Positions 33,406 to 42,086 of a DNA stretch of 64,000 nt are shown piece after piece. The notes beneath the pieces were generated by a model. The model was given only the letters and a program-made list of their open reading frames with translations. It was not told the DNA's origin and did no database searches. Position 1 is the first letter of the stretch, and each line of letters opens with the position of its first letter. Where the stretch lies: assembly GCF_004362515.1 (NCBI RefSeq), contig NZ_SNXU01000001.1, positions 4,588,001-4,652,000 on the forward strand, written 5' to 3'. Made by a program: the position numbers and the translations under genes. This stretch comes from Actinokineospora alba (lineage in GTDB: Bacteria; Actinomycetota; Actinomycetes; Mycobacteriales; Pseudonocardiaceae).

Positions 33406-34710
33406 ATGAAGCTCAACGTGACCATCGCGACCGGCATCGGCGCGTGCCTACTCGTGGCGGCCTGCGCCCCGCCCGGCGCCTCGAACGCGCAAGGTCCCGC
33501 CCAGCAGGGCCCGGTCGGGACCACCGCTCCCACGAGTGCGGTGACTCTGTCGCTGGTGTCCACTCCGGAATCCGGAGCGGCGATCAGGTCGATCATCACC
33601 CAGTTCGAGGGCAAGTACCCCACGGTGAAGATCAAGTACCAGGACACGAACTTCGACGACTACAACAAGAGCCTCAACCTGTCACTGGCCTCCGCGCAGT
33701 CGCCCGACATCGTGCTGCTCAACTCGGTCGGCACCACCGTGAAGGACAACCTGGTCCGCAGCCTTGCCGCGTACGAGAAGGCCTACTCGTGGGACCGGGT
33801 GTACCCGAGCACGCAGCTCGCGCAGTGGCGGGTCGGCGGCGACGGAAAGACCCTGGGATTCGGCGACCTCTACGCCGCGCCCGCCGGGTTCTCGATCGTC
33901 GGCGTCTACTACAACAAAGCCAAGGCCGCCAAGGCCGGGATCACCAGCCCGCCGACGACCCTCGCGGAATTCGACGTCGCACTGGCCAAAGCCAAGGCCG
34001 CCGGTGAACTGCCGGTGCAGCTGGGCAACGCCGAAGGGCACGCCTCGTTCGCGGTCCAGTTGATCGGCCAGTCCCATGACGGTGCCGAGAAGGCGGCCAA
34101 CTGGGCTTTCGGCCACAAGGGGTCCACTTTCGACAGTCCGGGGAACAGGCAGGGCGCGGACAAGGTGCGCGAGTGGGCGGGCAAGGGCTACCTGCCCGCC
34201 GACGCCAACGGTGTCGACCTGCAGGGCGCGGTGGACAAGTTCACCAAGGGTGAGGGTGTGTTCTTCATCGACGGCAACTGGGACGCGGCCAAGATCGGCG
34301 AGCGGATGAACGGCGATGTCGGGTTCTTCGCCTTCCCCGGTGCGAAGGCGACCGCGATCGGCACCTCGGTCGCCTACGGCATCTCGACCAAGTGTGCCAA
34401 CCCCGACGCCGCCGCGCTGTTCCTTGACTACCTGCACTCCGAGGCCGCGTCGGCCGCGGAATTCAAGGCGGGATTCATGCCCGCCGACGTCGCCGCGGCC
34501 AAGCCCGAGCCGGGCACGGTCATGTCCGACATCGTCGCGGCCTGGACGAAGGTCAACGCGGACAACGGGTTGGTCGGCTTCAACAACAACGCGACGGCGA
34601 CGATGGGCGACACCCTGACCGCCGCGACGCAGGAGCTGATCGCGGGCAAGACCGACGGCGCGGGTTTCATCGGCGCGATCCAGACCGACTGGGCCAAGAC
34701 CCATGGCTGA
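33406..34710 (+). CDS. CUT1 sugar ABC transporter substrate-binding lipoprotein
   Basis: A 434-residue extracellular binding protein (SBP_bac_1 family) with a lipobox LVAA-C at Cys20 and a Ser/Thr/Pro linker. The mature part starts 'VTLSLVSTPESGAAIRSIITQ', and 'FVYYNK'-like 'VGVYYNKAKAAKAGI' is characteristic of CUT1 binding proteins for oligosaccharides. ATG 33406 has AGGAGA 5 nt upstream. It overlaps the first permease by 8 nt. Linkage to GH16 suggests the ligand is a glucan-derived oligosaccharide. Confidence 0.92.
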   Translation: MKLNVTIATGIGACLLVAACAPPGASNAQGPAQQGPVGTTAPTSAVTLSLVSTPESGAAIRSIITQFEGKYPTVKIKYQDTNFDDYNKSLNLSLASAQSPDIVLLNSVGTTVKDNLVRSLAAYEKAYSWDRVYPSTQLAQWRVGGDGKTLGFGDLYAAPAGFSIVGVYYNKAKAAKAGITSPPTTLAEFDVALAKAKAAGELPVQLGNAEGHASFAVQLIGQSHDGAEKAANWAFGHKGSTFDSPGNRQGADKVREWAGKGYLPADANGVDLQGAVDKFTKGEGVFFIDGNWDAAKIGERMNGDVGFFAFPGAKATAIGTSVAYGISTKCANPDAAALFLDYLHSEAASAAEFKAGFMPADVAAAKPEPGTVMSDIVAAWTKVNADNGLVGFNNNATATMGDTLTAATQELIAGKTDGAGFIGAIQTDWAKTHG

Positions 34711-35635
34711 GACGGCCTACGCGCCGCGTCGCGTGGCGGTGCCCCGGGCGGGCACCGCCACCCGGCGGCGCGGGCGGCGGGCCCACCGGCTGGTGCCACT
34801 GCTCTACATCGCTCCCGGCTTCCTGTTCTACCTGACGTTCGTGATCGCGCCGTGGTTGCAGAGTGTGTGGATCTCGCTGTGGGAGTGGAACGGCGTCGGC
34901 GTGGCCACCTGGGTCGGGCTGGACAACTACGCCGAGATCCTCGCGGAGCCCGCCCTCCGCGCGGCGCTGCTCAACTCATTCGGCTTCATCATCTTCTACA
35001 CGGTCATCCCGATCGCGCTGGGACTGGTGCTCGCGGCCGTGGTCGCGGCCACCCCCTGGCGGGCCATGCCGGTGATCCGCACAGTGCTGTTCCTGCCACA
35101 GATCCTGCCGCTGGTGGCGGTCGGCGTGGTGTGGAAATGGATCTACAGCGAGGATGGGCCGTTCAACCAGCTGCTGGTGGCGGTCGGCCTCGGGGACTTC
35201 GCCAGGGCCTGGCTCGGTGACTTCACCTGGGCGTTCCCCGCGGTCGGCCTGATCGGGTCGTGGGTTAGCACGGGCCTGTGCTTCCTGTTGTTGCTCTCGG
35301 GCATCGGCCGGATCGACCCGTCGCTCTACGAAGCGGCCAAAATGGACGGTTGCGGCCCGGTGCGCGAGTTCTGGCACGTCACGGTTCCCAGCCTGCGCCG
35401 CGAGATCGGCGTCGCCGCGACCGTGACGATCATCGCCGCGCTGGCGGGCTTCGACGTCGTGTATGTGATGACCGGCGGCGGCCCCGGCCACGCCACCACC
35501 GTGCCCGGCGTACAGGTCTACGAACTCGTCTTCACCGCGGGCCGGGTCGGCACCGCGTGTGCGCTGGCCACCGTGCTCAGCGTGCTCACCTGCGCCGTGA
35601 TGTACGGCATCAACCGCCTGACCAAGGAGCGCTGA
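34703..35635 (+). CDS. CUT1 sugar ABC permease, MalF-type
   Basis: A 310-residue permease with about six membrane spans and the EAA loop 'YEAAKMDGCGPVREFWHVTVP' that docks the ATPase. The basic N-terminus precedes the first span ('LVPLLYIAPGFLFYLTFVI'). The start overlaps the binding-protein gene by 8 nt; the stop overlaps the next start by one base. No ATP-binding gene follows, so a shared MsiK-type ATPase encoded elsewhere is expected. Confidence 0.92.
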   Translation: MAETAYAPRRVAVPRAGTATRRRGRRAHRLVPLLYIAPGFLFYLTFVIAPWLQSVWISLWEWNGVGVATWVGLDNYAEILAEPALRAALLNSFGFIIFYTVIPIALGLVLAAVVAATPWRAMPVIRTVLFLPQILPLVAVGVVWKWIYSEDGPFNQLLVAVGLGDFARAWLGDFTWAFPAVGLIGSWVSTGLCFLLLLSGIGRIDPSLYEAAKMDGCGPVREFWHVTVPSLRREIGVAATVTIIAALAGFDVVYVMTGGGPGHATTVPGVQVYELVFTAGRVGTACALATVLSVLTCAVMYGINRLTKER

Positions 35636-36441
35636 TGACCCGGTTCCTCACGAGAGGCGCGCTGGTTCTCGCGGCCGCGACCGTGCTGTTCCCTTTCCTG
35701 GCAATACTCTCGGCCGCGCTGCAGCCGCCGTCGACGCTATCGCCGGGACTGGCCTGGCCGTCGTCGCCGCACTGGGAGAACTTCGCGACCGCGTGGACCA
35801 CCGCCGGATTCGGGTCGCTGCTCAGTTCGAGCGCGATCGTCGCGTTCGGCGTCGTGCCCATCGCACTGGTGATGGCCACCCTCGCGGGCTACGGGCTGGC
35901 GATGTGCACGCTGCGGATCAAGGGGCCGCTGTTCGCGCTGCTCATGCTGGGGCTGGCGCTGCCGTTCGAGGCGATCGTCATCCCGCTGTACTACGACATG
36001 CGCTCCGCGGACCTGCTCAACAGCCACTGGGCGATGATCCTCCCGCTGATCGGCGCGTTCATGCCGTTCGGGGTGTTCTGGATGCGCGCGCACTTCGAGT
36101 CCCTGCCTCGGGAACTGGTTGAGGCAGCGGAGATGGACGGCGCCTCGCACTGGCGCACGCTCGTGTCGGTGCTGCTGCCGACAGCGCGACCGGCGCTGAC
36201 CACGTTGGGGCTGCTGAACTTCATGTGGGCGTGGAACCACTTCCTGCTCGCCCTGATCCTCATCCAGGACCCGGCGAAGCGCACCGCGCCCGCGGGTCTC
36301 GGGAAGTTCGTTCAGCAGTTCGGCAAGAACATCCCCTTGCTGTCAGCCGGAACCATCATCGTGATCACCCCGATCGTGCTGCTCTACCTGTTCTTCCAAC
36401 GCCACTTCATCAAGGGCATCCTCCAGGGTGCCGTGAAATAG
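35635..36441 (+). CDS. CUT1 sugar ABC permease, MalG-type
   Basis: A 268-residue permease with six predicted spans and the EAA loop 'ELVEAAEMDGASHWRTLVSVLLP'. ATG 35635 shares a base with the previous TGA. The C-terminus 'QRHFIKGILQGAVK' is the family norm. It pairs with the preceding permease to form the channel. Confidence 0.92.
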   Translation: MTRFLTRGALVLAAATVLFPFLAILSAALQPPSTLSPGLAWPSSPHWENFATAWTTAGFGSLLSSSAIVAFGVVPIALVMATLAGYGLAMCTLRIKGPLFALLMLGLALPFEAIVIPLYYDMRSADLLNSHWAMILPLIGAFMPFGVFWMRAHFESLPRELVEAAEMDGASHWRTLVSVLLPTARPALTTLGLLNFMWAWNHFLLALILIQDPAKRTAPAGLGKFVQQFGKNIPLLSAGTIIVITPIVLLYLFFQRHFIKGILQGAVK

Positions 36442-36452
36442 GAGCATCACCC

Positions 36453-37733
36453 GTGACTGTCACGCTGGCCATCGTCGGCGCGGGCGCACGCGGCGCCGCA
36501 TACGCCCGCATCGCCGTCGGCCTGGGGGCCGCGTCCGTCGTCGCCGTCGCCGATCCCGACACCACCCGCGCGACCGCGCTGGCCGCCGAGTTCGGCATCC
36601 CCGATTCGCACGTCTTCGCGGACTGGTCGGACCTCGTCGCCGTGCCGAGGCTCGCCGACGCCGCGATCGTCGCCACCCCCGACCGGCTGCACGCCGACCC
36701 GGCCTGCGCCCTGGCCGACCGCGGCTACGGCCTGCTGTTGGAGAAGCCGATGGCACCCACCCAGGCCGACGCGGAGCGGATCGTCCGCGCGGCCCAACGC
36801 AACGGTGTTCTCCTCGCCGTGTGCCATGTGCTGCGGTACACCGAATACTCGCGGCGCCTCAAGGAACTGGTGGACGCGGGCCGAGTCGGCGACATCGTGA
36901 CCGTCGACCACCTGGAGCCCGTCGGCTGGTGGCACCACGCCCATTCCTACGTCCGCGGGCAATGGGCGGTGGAGGAGGCGTCGTCCTCGATGCTGCTTGC
37001 GAAGTCCTCACACGACATCGACTGGCTCATCCACATCATCGGCCGCCGGGTCGAGCGGGTCTCCTCCTTCGGCGGGCTGTTCCAGTTCCGCCCGGAGAAC
37101 AAGCCCGCCGGGGCCGGTGACCGCTGCCTGAGCTGCCCGGTCGAACGCTCGTGCGCCTACTCGGCGGTGCGCATCTACGAACGCTTCCTCGGCGACCCGG
37201 TGTTCGAACGCTGGCCGCTGGGCGTGCTCACCGACGACGTGTCGCCCGAAGGCGTACGCAAGGCACTGGAGGAAGGCCCCTACGGCGCGTGTGTCTACTC
37301 CGGACGCAACGACGTGGTCGACCACCAGGTGGTGAACCTGGAATTCGCGGGCGGTGTCACCGCGTCGTTCACCATGACCGCCTTCAGCGCCCTGGACTTC
37401 CGCAAGACCCGCATATTCGGCACCCAGGGCAGCATCGAGGGCGACGGCCGCCGCATCGTCGTCCACGACTTCCTCACCGACACCCAGGAAACCATCACGT
37501 TCGACACGACGACCGGCAGCGCCTCCGCGGCCGACGGACATGGGGGAGCGGACACGGAACTGGTCAAGGCCTTCCTCACCGCACTGTCCACAGGCGAGCA
37601 CCGGTACGTGACCAGCGGGCCGCGCGAAAGCCTCGAATCACACAAGATCGTGTGGGCCGCCGAGCGAGCCCGGCACACCGGAACCGTCGTGACTGTCCAG
37701 CCGCCCTTCCACCCCTCGGCGGCAGCGTCGTAA
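36453..37733 (+). CDS. Gfo/Idh/MocA-family oxidoreductase with a Cys motif
   Basis: A 426-residue NAD(P)-dependent oxidoreductase: N-terminal Rossmann 'LAIVGAGARGAAYARIA', 'ADAAIVATPDRLHADPACAL', and the family Lys in 'LLLEKPMAPT'. A conserved-looking insertion 'DRCLSCPVERSCAYSA' gives C-x2-C-x5-C around residues 225-235, suggesting a metal site. GTG 36453 has GGAG 8 nt upstream; it is 11 nt after the permease gene and so in the transport operon. It probably oxidises or epimerises the imported sugar. Confidence 0.88.
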   Translation: MTVTLAIVGAGARGAAYARIAVGLGAASVVAVADPDTTRATALAAEFGIPDSHVFADWSDLVAVPRLADAAIVATPDRLHADPACALADRGYGLLLEKPMAPTQADAERIVRAAQRNGVLLAVCHVLRYTEYSRRLKELVDAGRVGDIVTVDHLEPVGWWHHAHSYVRGQWAVEEASSSMLLAKSSHDIDWLIHIIGRRVERVSSFGGLFQFRPENKPAGAGDRCLSCPVERSCAYSAVRIYERFLGDPVFERWPLGVLTDDVSPEGVRKALEEGPYGACVYSGRNDVVDHQVVNLEFAGGVTASFTMTAFSALDFRKTRIFGTQGSIEGDGRRIVVHDFLTDTQETITFDTTTGSASAADGHGGADTELVKAFLTALSTGEHRYVTSGPRESLESHKIVWAAERARHTGTVVTVQPPFHPSAAAS

Positions 37734-37767
37734 AACGCTCCGACCGCGCCGTCTCGCGAACTGGGTG

Positions 37768-38343
37768 TCAGCTGACGGCGAGCCGATCCACCAGCAGTTC
37801 CACCCGCTTCTGGGCGTCCCCGCGCGGCAGCCGTCCGGTCCGGGTCAGGGTGGCCAGCCCGTGCAGGGCCGCCCAGAACACCTCGGTGAACAGTCCGGGG
37901 TGGACGCCGTCCCCGGCGACCTCGCGGAGGCTTTCCAACAGGGCCTCGAAGGCGTCCTTCAGCGGCTCCGGGGTGTCCTCGCTCGCGAAGGTCAGGCCGC
38001 CGTCGAGCTGGAACATGGCGTCATAGACCGCCGGGTGGCGTTCGGCGAAGTCAAGGTAGGCGCGGGCAAGGGCGGTGACCCGGGTGCGTGGGTCGTCCAT
38101 GGCCGACGTCGTTCGCAGCGCCGCGGCCATCTCGGCGGCACCGTCGAGGGCGACGGCGCCGATGATCTCGCGCTTGCCGCGGAAATGGCTGTAGAGGACG
38201 GGCTGGCTGTATTCGATGCGCTCGGCGAGCCTGCGGGTGGTGACCGCGTCCCAGCCCTGCTGCTCGGCGAGTTCGCGGGCCGTGGCCACGATGAGGCGCT
38301 CGCGTTCGGCCTGTTCGCGCTGCTTGCGTTCCTGTACCGACAT
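37768..38343 (-). CDS. TetR-family transcriptional regulator
   Basis: A 191-residue TetR protein. The N-terminal helix-turn-helix reads 'WDAVTTRRLAERIEYSQPVLYSHFRGKREI' in total. The C-terminal ~130 residues form the ligand domain ('TetR_C_33'-like, by pattern). It is divergent from a small membrane protein gene across 89 nt containing CTAG-rich dyads (38352-38417), so it probably represses itself and that gene. Confidence 0.9.
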   Translation of the reverse strand: MSVQERKQREQAERERLIVATARELAEQQGWDAVTTRRLAERIEYSQPVLYSHFRGKREIIGAVALDGAAEMAAALRTTSAMDDPRTRVTALARAYLDFAERHPAVYDAMFQLDGGLTFASEDTPEPLKDAFEALLESLREVAGDGVHPGLFTEVFWAALHGLATLTRTGRLPRGDAQKRVELLVDRLAVS

Positions 38344-38351
38344 GGGCCGAG

Positions 38352-38417
38352 TCTAGCACTGCTAGACAATCGAGCGACAGCAGTGCTAGCGTTGCTTCAT
38401 CAGCTAGCAACACTAGA
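38352..38417. promoter_or_regulatory. Paired CTAG dyads, probable TetR operators
   Basis: TCTAGCACTGCTAGA (38352-38366) is a perfect 7-1-7 palindrome. GCTAGCAACACTAGA (38403-38417) has the same CTAG-N5-CTAG spacing. A partial CTAG half-site lies between (38375-38380). CTAG is rare in GC-rich actinomycete DNA, so three occurrences in 66 nt between divergent genes is a strong operator signal. Confidence 0.65.
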
Positions 38418-38432
38418 TTTTGGAAGGTCGCC

Positions 38433-38879
38433 ATGCTCAACGCACTTCAGGTCGGCACCATCGTGGTCGTCGGTCTGATGGTGGGGGTGGAGTTCTCCGT
38501 CGCCTTCGTCATCAACCGGATCCTCAACGCACTCCCCGACGACAGCGCCCAACTCGGCCGCGCCCACGGCGGACGGATGCTCGGCGCCTTGATGCCGTTC
38601 TGGTACATCGGCTCCCTCATCCTGAGCGCGGTGTGGGCCATCGCCGGCTGGCACCAGCCCGGCGCGGTCCTGGTCGTCATCGCCGCCGCGCTGCTGGTCG
38701 TGAGCGTGGTCATGTCGCTCCTGCTGCTCGTTCCGATCAACAACCGGGGCAAGACGTGGACTGTCGAGAACCGGCCCGAGGACTGGAAGGAGCAGATGAA
38801 TCGCTGGGACCGCTACCACTACGTGCGCGTGGCCGTCATCATCGCTGCCTTCACCCTGCTGGCCGCCGCGCTCGCCTGA
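38433..38879 (+). CDS. DUF1772-type (anthrone-oxygenase-like) membrane protein
   Basis: A 148-residue protein with four hydrophobic spans and the conserved 'INNRGKTW' and 'WKEQMNRWDRYHYVRVAV' (N-x-W...R-W-x-x-H) segments of the DUF1772 family. Some members oxidise polycyclic anthrones; most are uncharacterised. Divergence from the TetR gene with shared dyads suggests a small-molecule-inducible detoxification unit. The start ATG follows GGAAGG by 5 nt. Confidence 0.8.
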   Translation: MLNALQVGTIVVVGLMVGVEFSVAFVINRILNALPDDSAQLGRAHGGRMLGALMPFWYIGSLILSAVWAIAGWHQPGAVLVVIAAALLVVSVVMSLLLLVPINNRGKTWTVENRPEDWKEQMNRWDRYHYVRVAVIIAAFTLLAAALA

Positions 38880-38883
38880 CGAG

Positions 38884-39849
38884 TCACTGGATCGTCTGGA
38901 CGGCGCCGCCTGCCAGGGTGTTGTGCCCGAGTGGTGTCAGCGTGTGCCGGACCGCGCGGCCCTCTCGCGAGGTGGTGATCAGGCGGGCCCGGCGCAGCAC
39001 CGACGCGTGCTCCGACGCCGAGGCCAGGCTGATGGCGAGCCGTTCGGACAGTTCGCTGGTCGTGGCACCGCCGTTGATCGCGCGCAACGCCGCCGCCCGG
39101 GTTCGGCCGAGCAGGTCGGCCAGCGGGTCACCGCCCTGCGGTTCGGTCGAGCCGAGGCGGAGCGCGCCGCGCGCCGGGTAGGTGATGAAGCACGGCCCGT
39201 CCGGCTCGATCAGCACGTACGGCCGCCGCCACATGAACACCGAGGGGACCAGCCGGACCTGGCGGCCGCCAGGTGAGGCCTCGCGGTCCGGTCCGCCGTC
39301 GATCTCCAGGACCGGGCTGCGCCAGCGCATCGCCGGGTGCAGCGACTCCAGCAGGCCGCCGATGCCCTGCGTGGCCAGCACCGACGCGCGGTAGGCCAGA
39401 TCGTCTGAGATCACCGCGTTCACCGACGGCAACTCGTCGGCGAACGCGTGGTGGTAGCGCCGCAGCGCGTCGCCGACCGTGGCCCGCGCCTCGCGGTCGC
39501 CGGAGGCCAGCAGCCGGGTGAACCGGGTCGGGCGGATGCCCGCCGCGACCAGGTCGGCGGCGATCTCGGTGGCGGGCAGCGCGGCGAGGCGCTCGATCAC
39601 GTCGGCCGGGTCGTCGGTGCGGATGGTCAGGAAGTCGGGCGGCGTGGAGACGGGAGGCACCAGGTCGAGCAACGGCCGCATCCGGCCGTCCACCCGCGTC
39701 CGGAACCGGCGGCGCCACCCGTCGAACGCGGGCAGCGGGCCGGTGGTCAGCAGCGCGCCGCTGCAGACGGCCTCGATCGTGGCCGCGACACCCGACGTCG
39801 AGAGCGTGGTGCGGGCCAGTTCGTCGAGGTCGAACCGCAGCCGGAGCAT
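38884..39849 (-). CDS. ArsR-like winged-helix regulator with long N-terminal domain
   Basis: A 321-residue protein. The C-terminal ~80 residues carry a winged helix ('GATTSELSERLAISLASASEHASVLRRARLI' in total) of the ArsR type. The N-terminal ~220 residues match the DUF5937-like domain common in actinomycete ArsR-type regulators. It converges on the DUF1772-type gene (4 nt apart) and diverges from the secreted hydrolase (77 nt apart), which is a candidate target. The signal is unknown. Confidence 0.82.
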   Translation of the reverse strand: MLRLRFDLDELARTTLSTSGVAATIEAVCSGALLTTGPLPAFDGWRRRFRTRVDGRMRPLLDLVPPVSTPPDFLTIRTDDPADVIERLAALPATEIAADLVAAGIRPTRFTRLLASGDREARATVGDALRRYHHAFADELPSVNAVISDDLAYRASVLATQGIGGLLESLHPAMRWRSPVLEIDGGPDREASPGGRQVRLVPSVFMWRRPYVLIEPDGPCFITYPARGALRLGSTEPQGGDPLADLLGRTRAAALRAINGGATTSELSERLAISLASASEHASVLRRARLITTSREGRAVRHTLTPLGHNTLAGGAVQTIQ

Positions 39850-39926
39850 TGCGCGAGATCCTCGCAGGTTTCGCCGGTGCCCGAAAGGATGGCGGCGGTG
39901 CCGGGGAGCGCCCCAGACTCGCCGCC

Positions 39927-41312
39927 ATGCGCCGACTCTTCCTGCTGTTCGCCACCCTTCTCCTCGCCGTGGCCGGGCTGGCCGGTCCCGCCTCCGCCGC
40001 CTCCTCCCGCAGGATCGAGGGCACGATCGGGACCACGCCGTTCGTGATCGAGGTGCCGTCGAGGTGGAACGGCACGGTGCTGCTCTGGAGCCACGGCTAC
40101 TTCGCCACGCCCGGCGCCCCGAAACCCGCGCCGGAGGTCGACAGCGACCACCCGGCTTTACGCGCGTGGCTCCTCGACAGGGGGTACGCGATGGCAGGCA
40201 CGCAGTTCGCCATGACGCCGTACACCAGCTCCACGATCGTGCGCGAGCAGCTCGCGGTCCTGGACAGGTTCACAGCGGAAGTGGCGCGCCCGCGCCGCGT
40301 CATCGCGTGGGGCAAGTCGCTCGGCGGGCAGGTCACCACCGTGCTCGCCGAGCGGCACCCTTCCCGCATCTCCGGCGCTCTGCCGATGTGCGCGCCGATC
40401 GCCGGGTCGGTCTCGCACCACAATGGACTGTTCGACGTGGCGTTCGCGTTGAAGACCTTGCTCTGGGCCGAGCACCCGGTGAAGATCACCGGCATCACCG
40501 ACCCGGTGGCCAACCAGGACCTGGCGAACCCCCTGATCCGGGCCGCCCTGAACAGCCCGGCGAGCCAGGCCCGGCTCGCGCTGGCCGCGTCGTTCGGCGA
40601 CATCCCGGCGTGGGTCGACTCGCTCGCGCCGCGGCCCACCGACGACGCCGAATCCGCGACCCACCTCTACCTGCTCATGCGCTACCAGATCGGCAGCTCG
40701 ATGTTCGGCCACGGCCGTGCGCACCTGGAGCGCGAACTCGGCGGCAACCCGAGCTGGAACACCGGCGTCGACTACCGCGCCCAACTCGCGAAGTCCAGCC
40801 AGCGCGCGCTGGTGGAGAGGCTGTACGCCGCCGCCGGGCTGGACCTGGCCACCGACCTGGCGACGCTGAACGCCGCGCCGAAGATCGCCGCCGACCCACG
40901 CGCCGTGGCGAAGCTGACCGCCGAGTCGGCGACCAGCGGACTGGTGTCCGTCCCGACGCTGACCCTGCACTCCACCGGCGACGGCACCGACGTCGTCGAG
41001 GCGCAGCGCTGGTACGCCGACAACGCGGCCCAGTTCGGCCGGTCCGCGAACCTACGCCAGGCCTACGTCGAGCGCGCAAACCACTGCTTCTTCACCGCCG
41101 CAGAGGAAATCGCCGCCCTCCTCGCCCTGGAACACCGCCTCGACACCGGCGCGTGGGCCGACACCACCGCCGCCGCCCTGACCACCACAGCAAACAACTA
41201 CGGCGACGAATACCGCACCATGTGGAGCTACTACGCCGACGGCACCGCCACCGTACCCGCCGCGTTCGTCGACGTCCGGCCGGCGAAACTGCCGCGCCCA
41301 TTCCCCTGGTGA
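39927..41312 (+). CDS. Secreted alpha/beta hydrolase
   Basis: A 461-residue exported protein with signal peptide 'RRLFLLFATLLLAVAGLAGPASA'-type cleavage near residue 25. The alpha/beta-hydrolase nucleophile elbow is 'WGKSLGGQ' (G-x-S-x-G). A probable acid Asp lies in 'HSTGDGTDVVE' and the catalytic His in 'ERANHCFF'. ATG 39927 is chosen because it begins the signal sequence; an in-frame extension upstream is rejected. Substrate type (esterase, lipase, peptidase) cannot be told. Confidence 0.85.
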   Translation: MRRLFLLFATLLLAVAGLAGPASAASSRRIEGTIGTTPFVIEVPSRWNGTVLLWSHGYFATPGAPKPAPEVDSDHPALRAWLLDRGYAMAGTQFAMTPYTSSTIVREQLAVLDRFTAEVARPRRVIAWGKSLGGQVTTVLAERHPSRISGALPMCAPIAGSVSHHNGLFDVAFALKTLLWAEHPVKITGITDPVANQDLANPLIRAALNSPASQARLALAASFGDIPAWVDSLAPRPTDDAESATHLYLLMRYQIGSSMFGHGRAHLERELGGNPSWNTGVDYRAQLAKSSQRALVERLYAAAGLDLATDLATLNAAPKIAADPRAVAKLTAESATSGLVSVPTLTLHSTGDGTDVVEAQRWYADNAAQFGRSANLRQAYVERANHCFFTAAEEIAALLALEHRLDTGAWADTTAAALTTTANNYGDEYRTMWSYYADGTATVPAAFVDVRPAKLPRPFPW

Positions 41313-41738
41313 AGTCGGTAGGGCGTCGACTACGAGGCTGCAATCGGCCCGTGAAGACAAGATCAGTAAACGGGCGTCGTTGACTCCCAACGCCACAAAG
41401 CACCGCGAACGGTCTTCCCGGATCTTGTTGTATCTGACTGCCGGGTAACCATCGATTTCGAACGGCTCCCACAGCTCCCACGCATCCGGATTCTTCGAGT
41501 TGCGGTAGTGCTCTTCGAGACTTCTACCAGCAGGAGACTTAATGCCGACATCAGCCTGCGCGTGATCCCCGTCGACAAGGTGACTGCACCCGATTGGGCG
41601 ATCTGTCTCAAACGGTTCGCCTGGCTCTAACCGGAGTTTCGTGCGCTGCTGGGAAGTGAGGCTCGCACACGGATCGGAGGTGCCCCAAGCCCAGGTCGGC
41701 GAGCCGGGACAGCCCGGCCAGCAGATCCGCCGGCCGCA
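41313..41738. other. Intergenic stretch without a supported gene
   Basis: No frame over this 426-nt stretch has convincing coding character. One plus-strand frame ends in a short stretch 'ISLRVIPVDKVTAPDWAICL' then KRFAWL and a TAA at 41628-41630. It might be the tail of a decayed gene, but no start, ribosome site or recognisable family supports it. AT content is slightly higher than in neighbouring genes. Confidence 0.4.
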
Positions 41739-42086
41739 ATGTCATCCGATGAGCGTAATCACCGGCCTACCATCGACGCCGTGATTGTTTTTCGCGGCTA
41801 CGCCTTCGTGAGCGATCTGTCCTTCGCGGACATCGCCGCCGTGGTCGGACGCGGCCCGTGGACCTGGACGGAGCGCGACAGCGAGTCCCTGGGGGACTAC
41901 CTGTGGACCCGCGTGAACGAGACGAATATTCGGGTCTTCGAGGACGAGGGCCACTACTGCCTCGATTTCAAGTTCACGGGCAACGACCCGGCACAGTTCG
42001 ACGTCCTTGTTGACACCCTGCTGACGCGGGTACTGCCGACGATCGGGGCGCGCGATGTGCGGCCGGACAGGGACTACTACTCGTGA
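41739..42086 (+). CDS. Small protein of unknown function
   Basis: A 115-residue (or 101-residue, from GTG 41781) protein, acidic and aromatic-rich ('GPWTWTERDSESLGDYLWTR', 'DEGHYCLDFKFTG'). No family recognised and no signal or membrane segment. It overlaps the pseudokinase gene by 32 nt in another frame, which suggests translational coupling. Neither start has a clear ribosome site. Confidence 0.6.
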   Translation: MSSDERNHRPTIDAVIVFRGYAFVSDLSFADIAAVVGRGPWTWTERDSESLGDYLWTRVNETNIRVFEDEGHYCLDFKFTGNDPAQFDVLVDTLLTRVLPTIGARDVRPDRDYYS

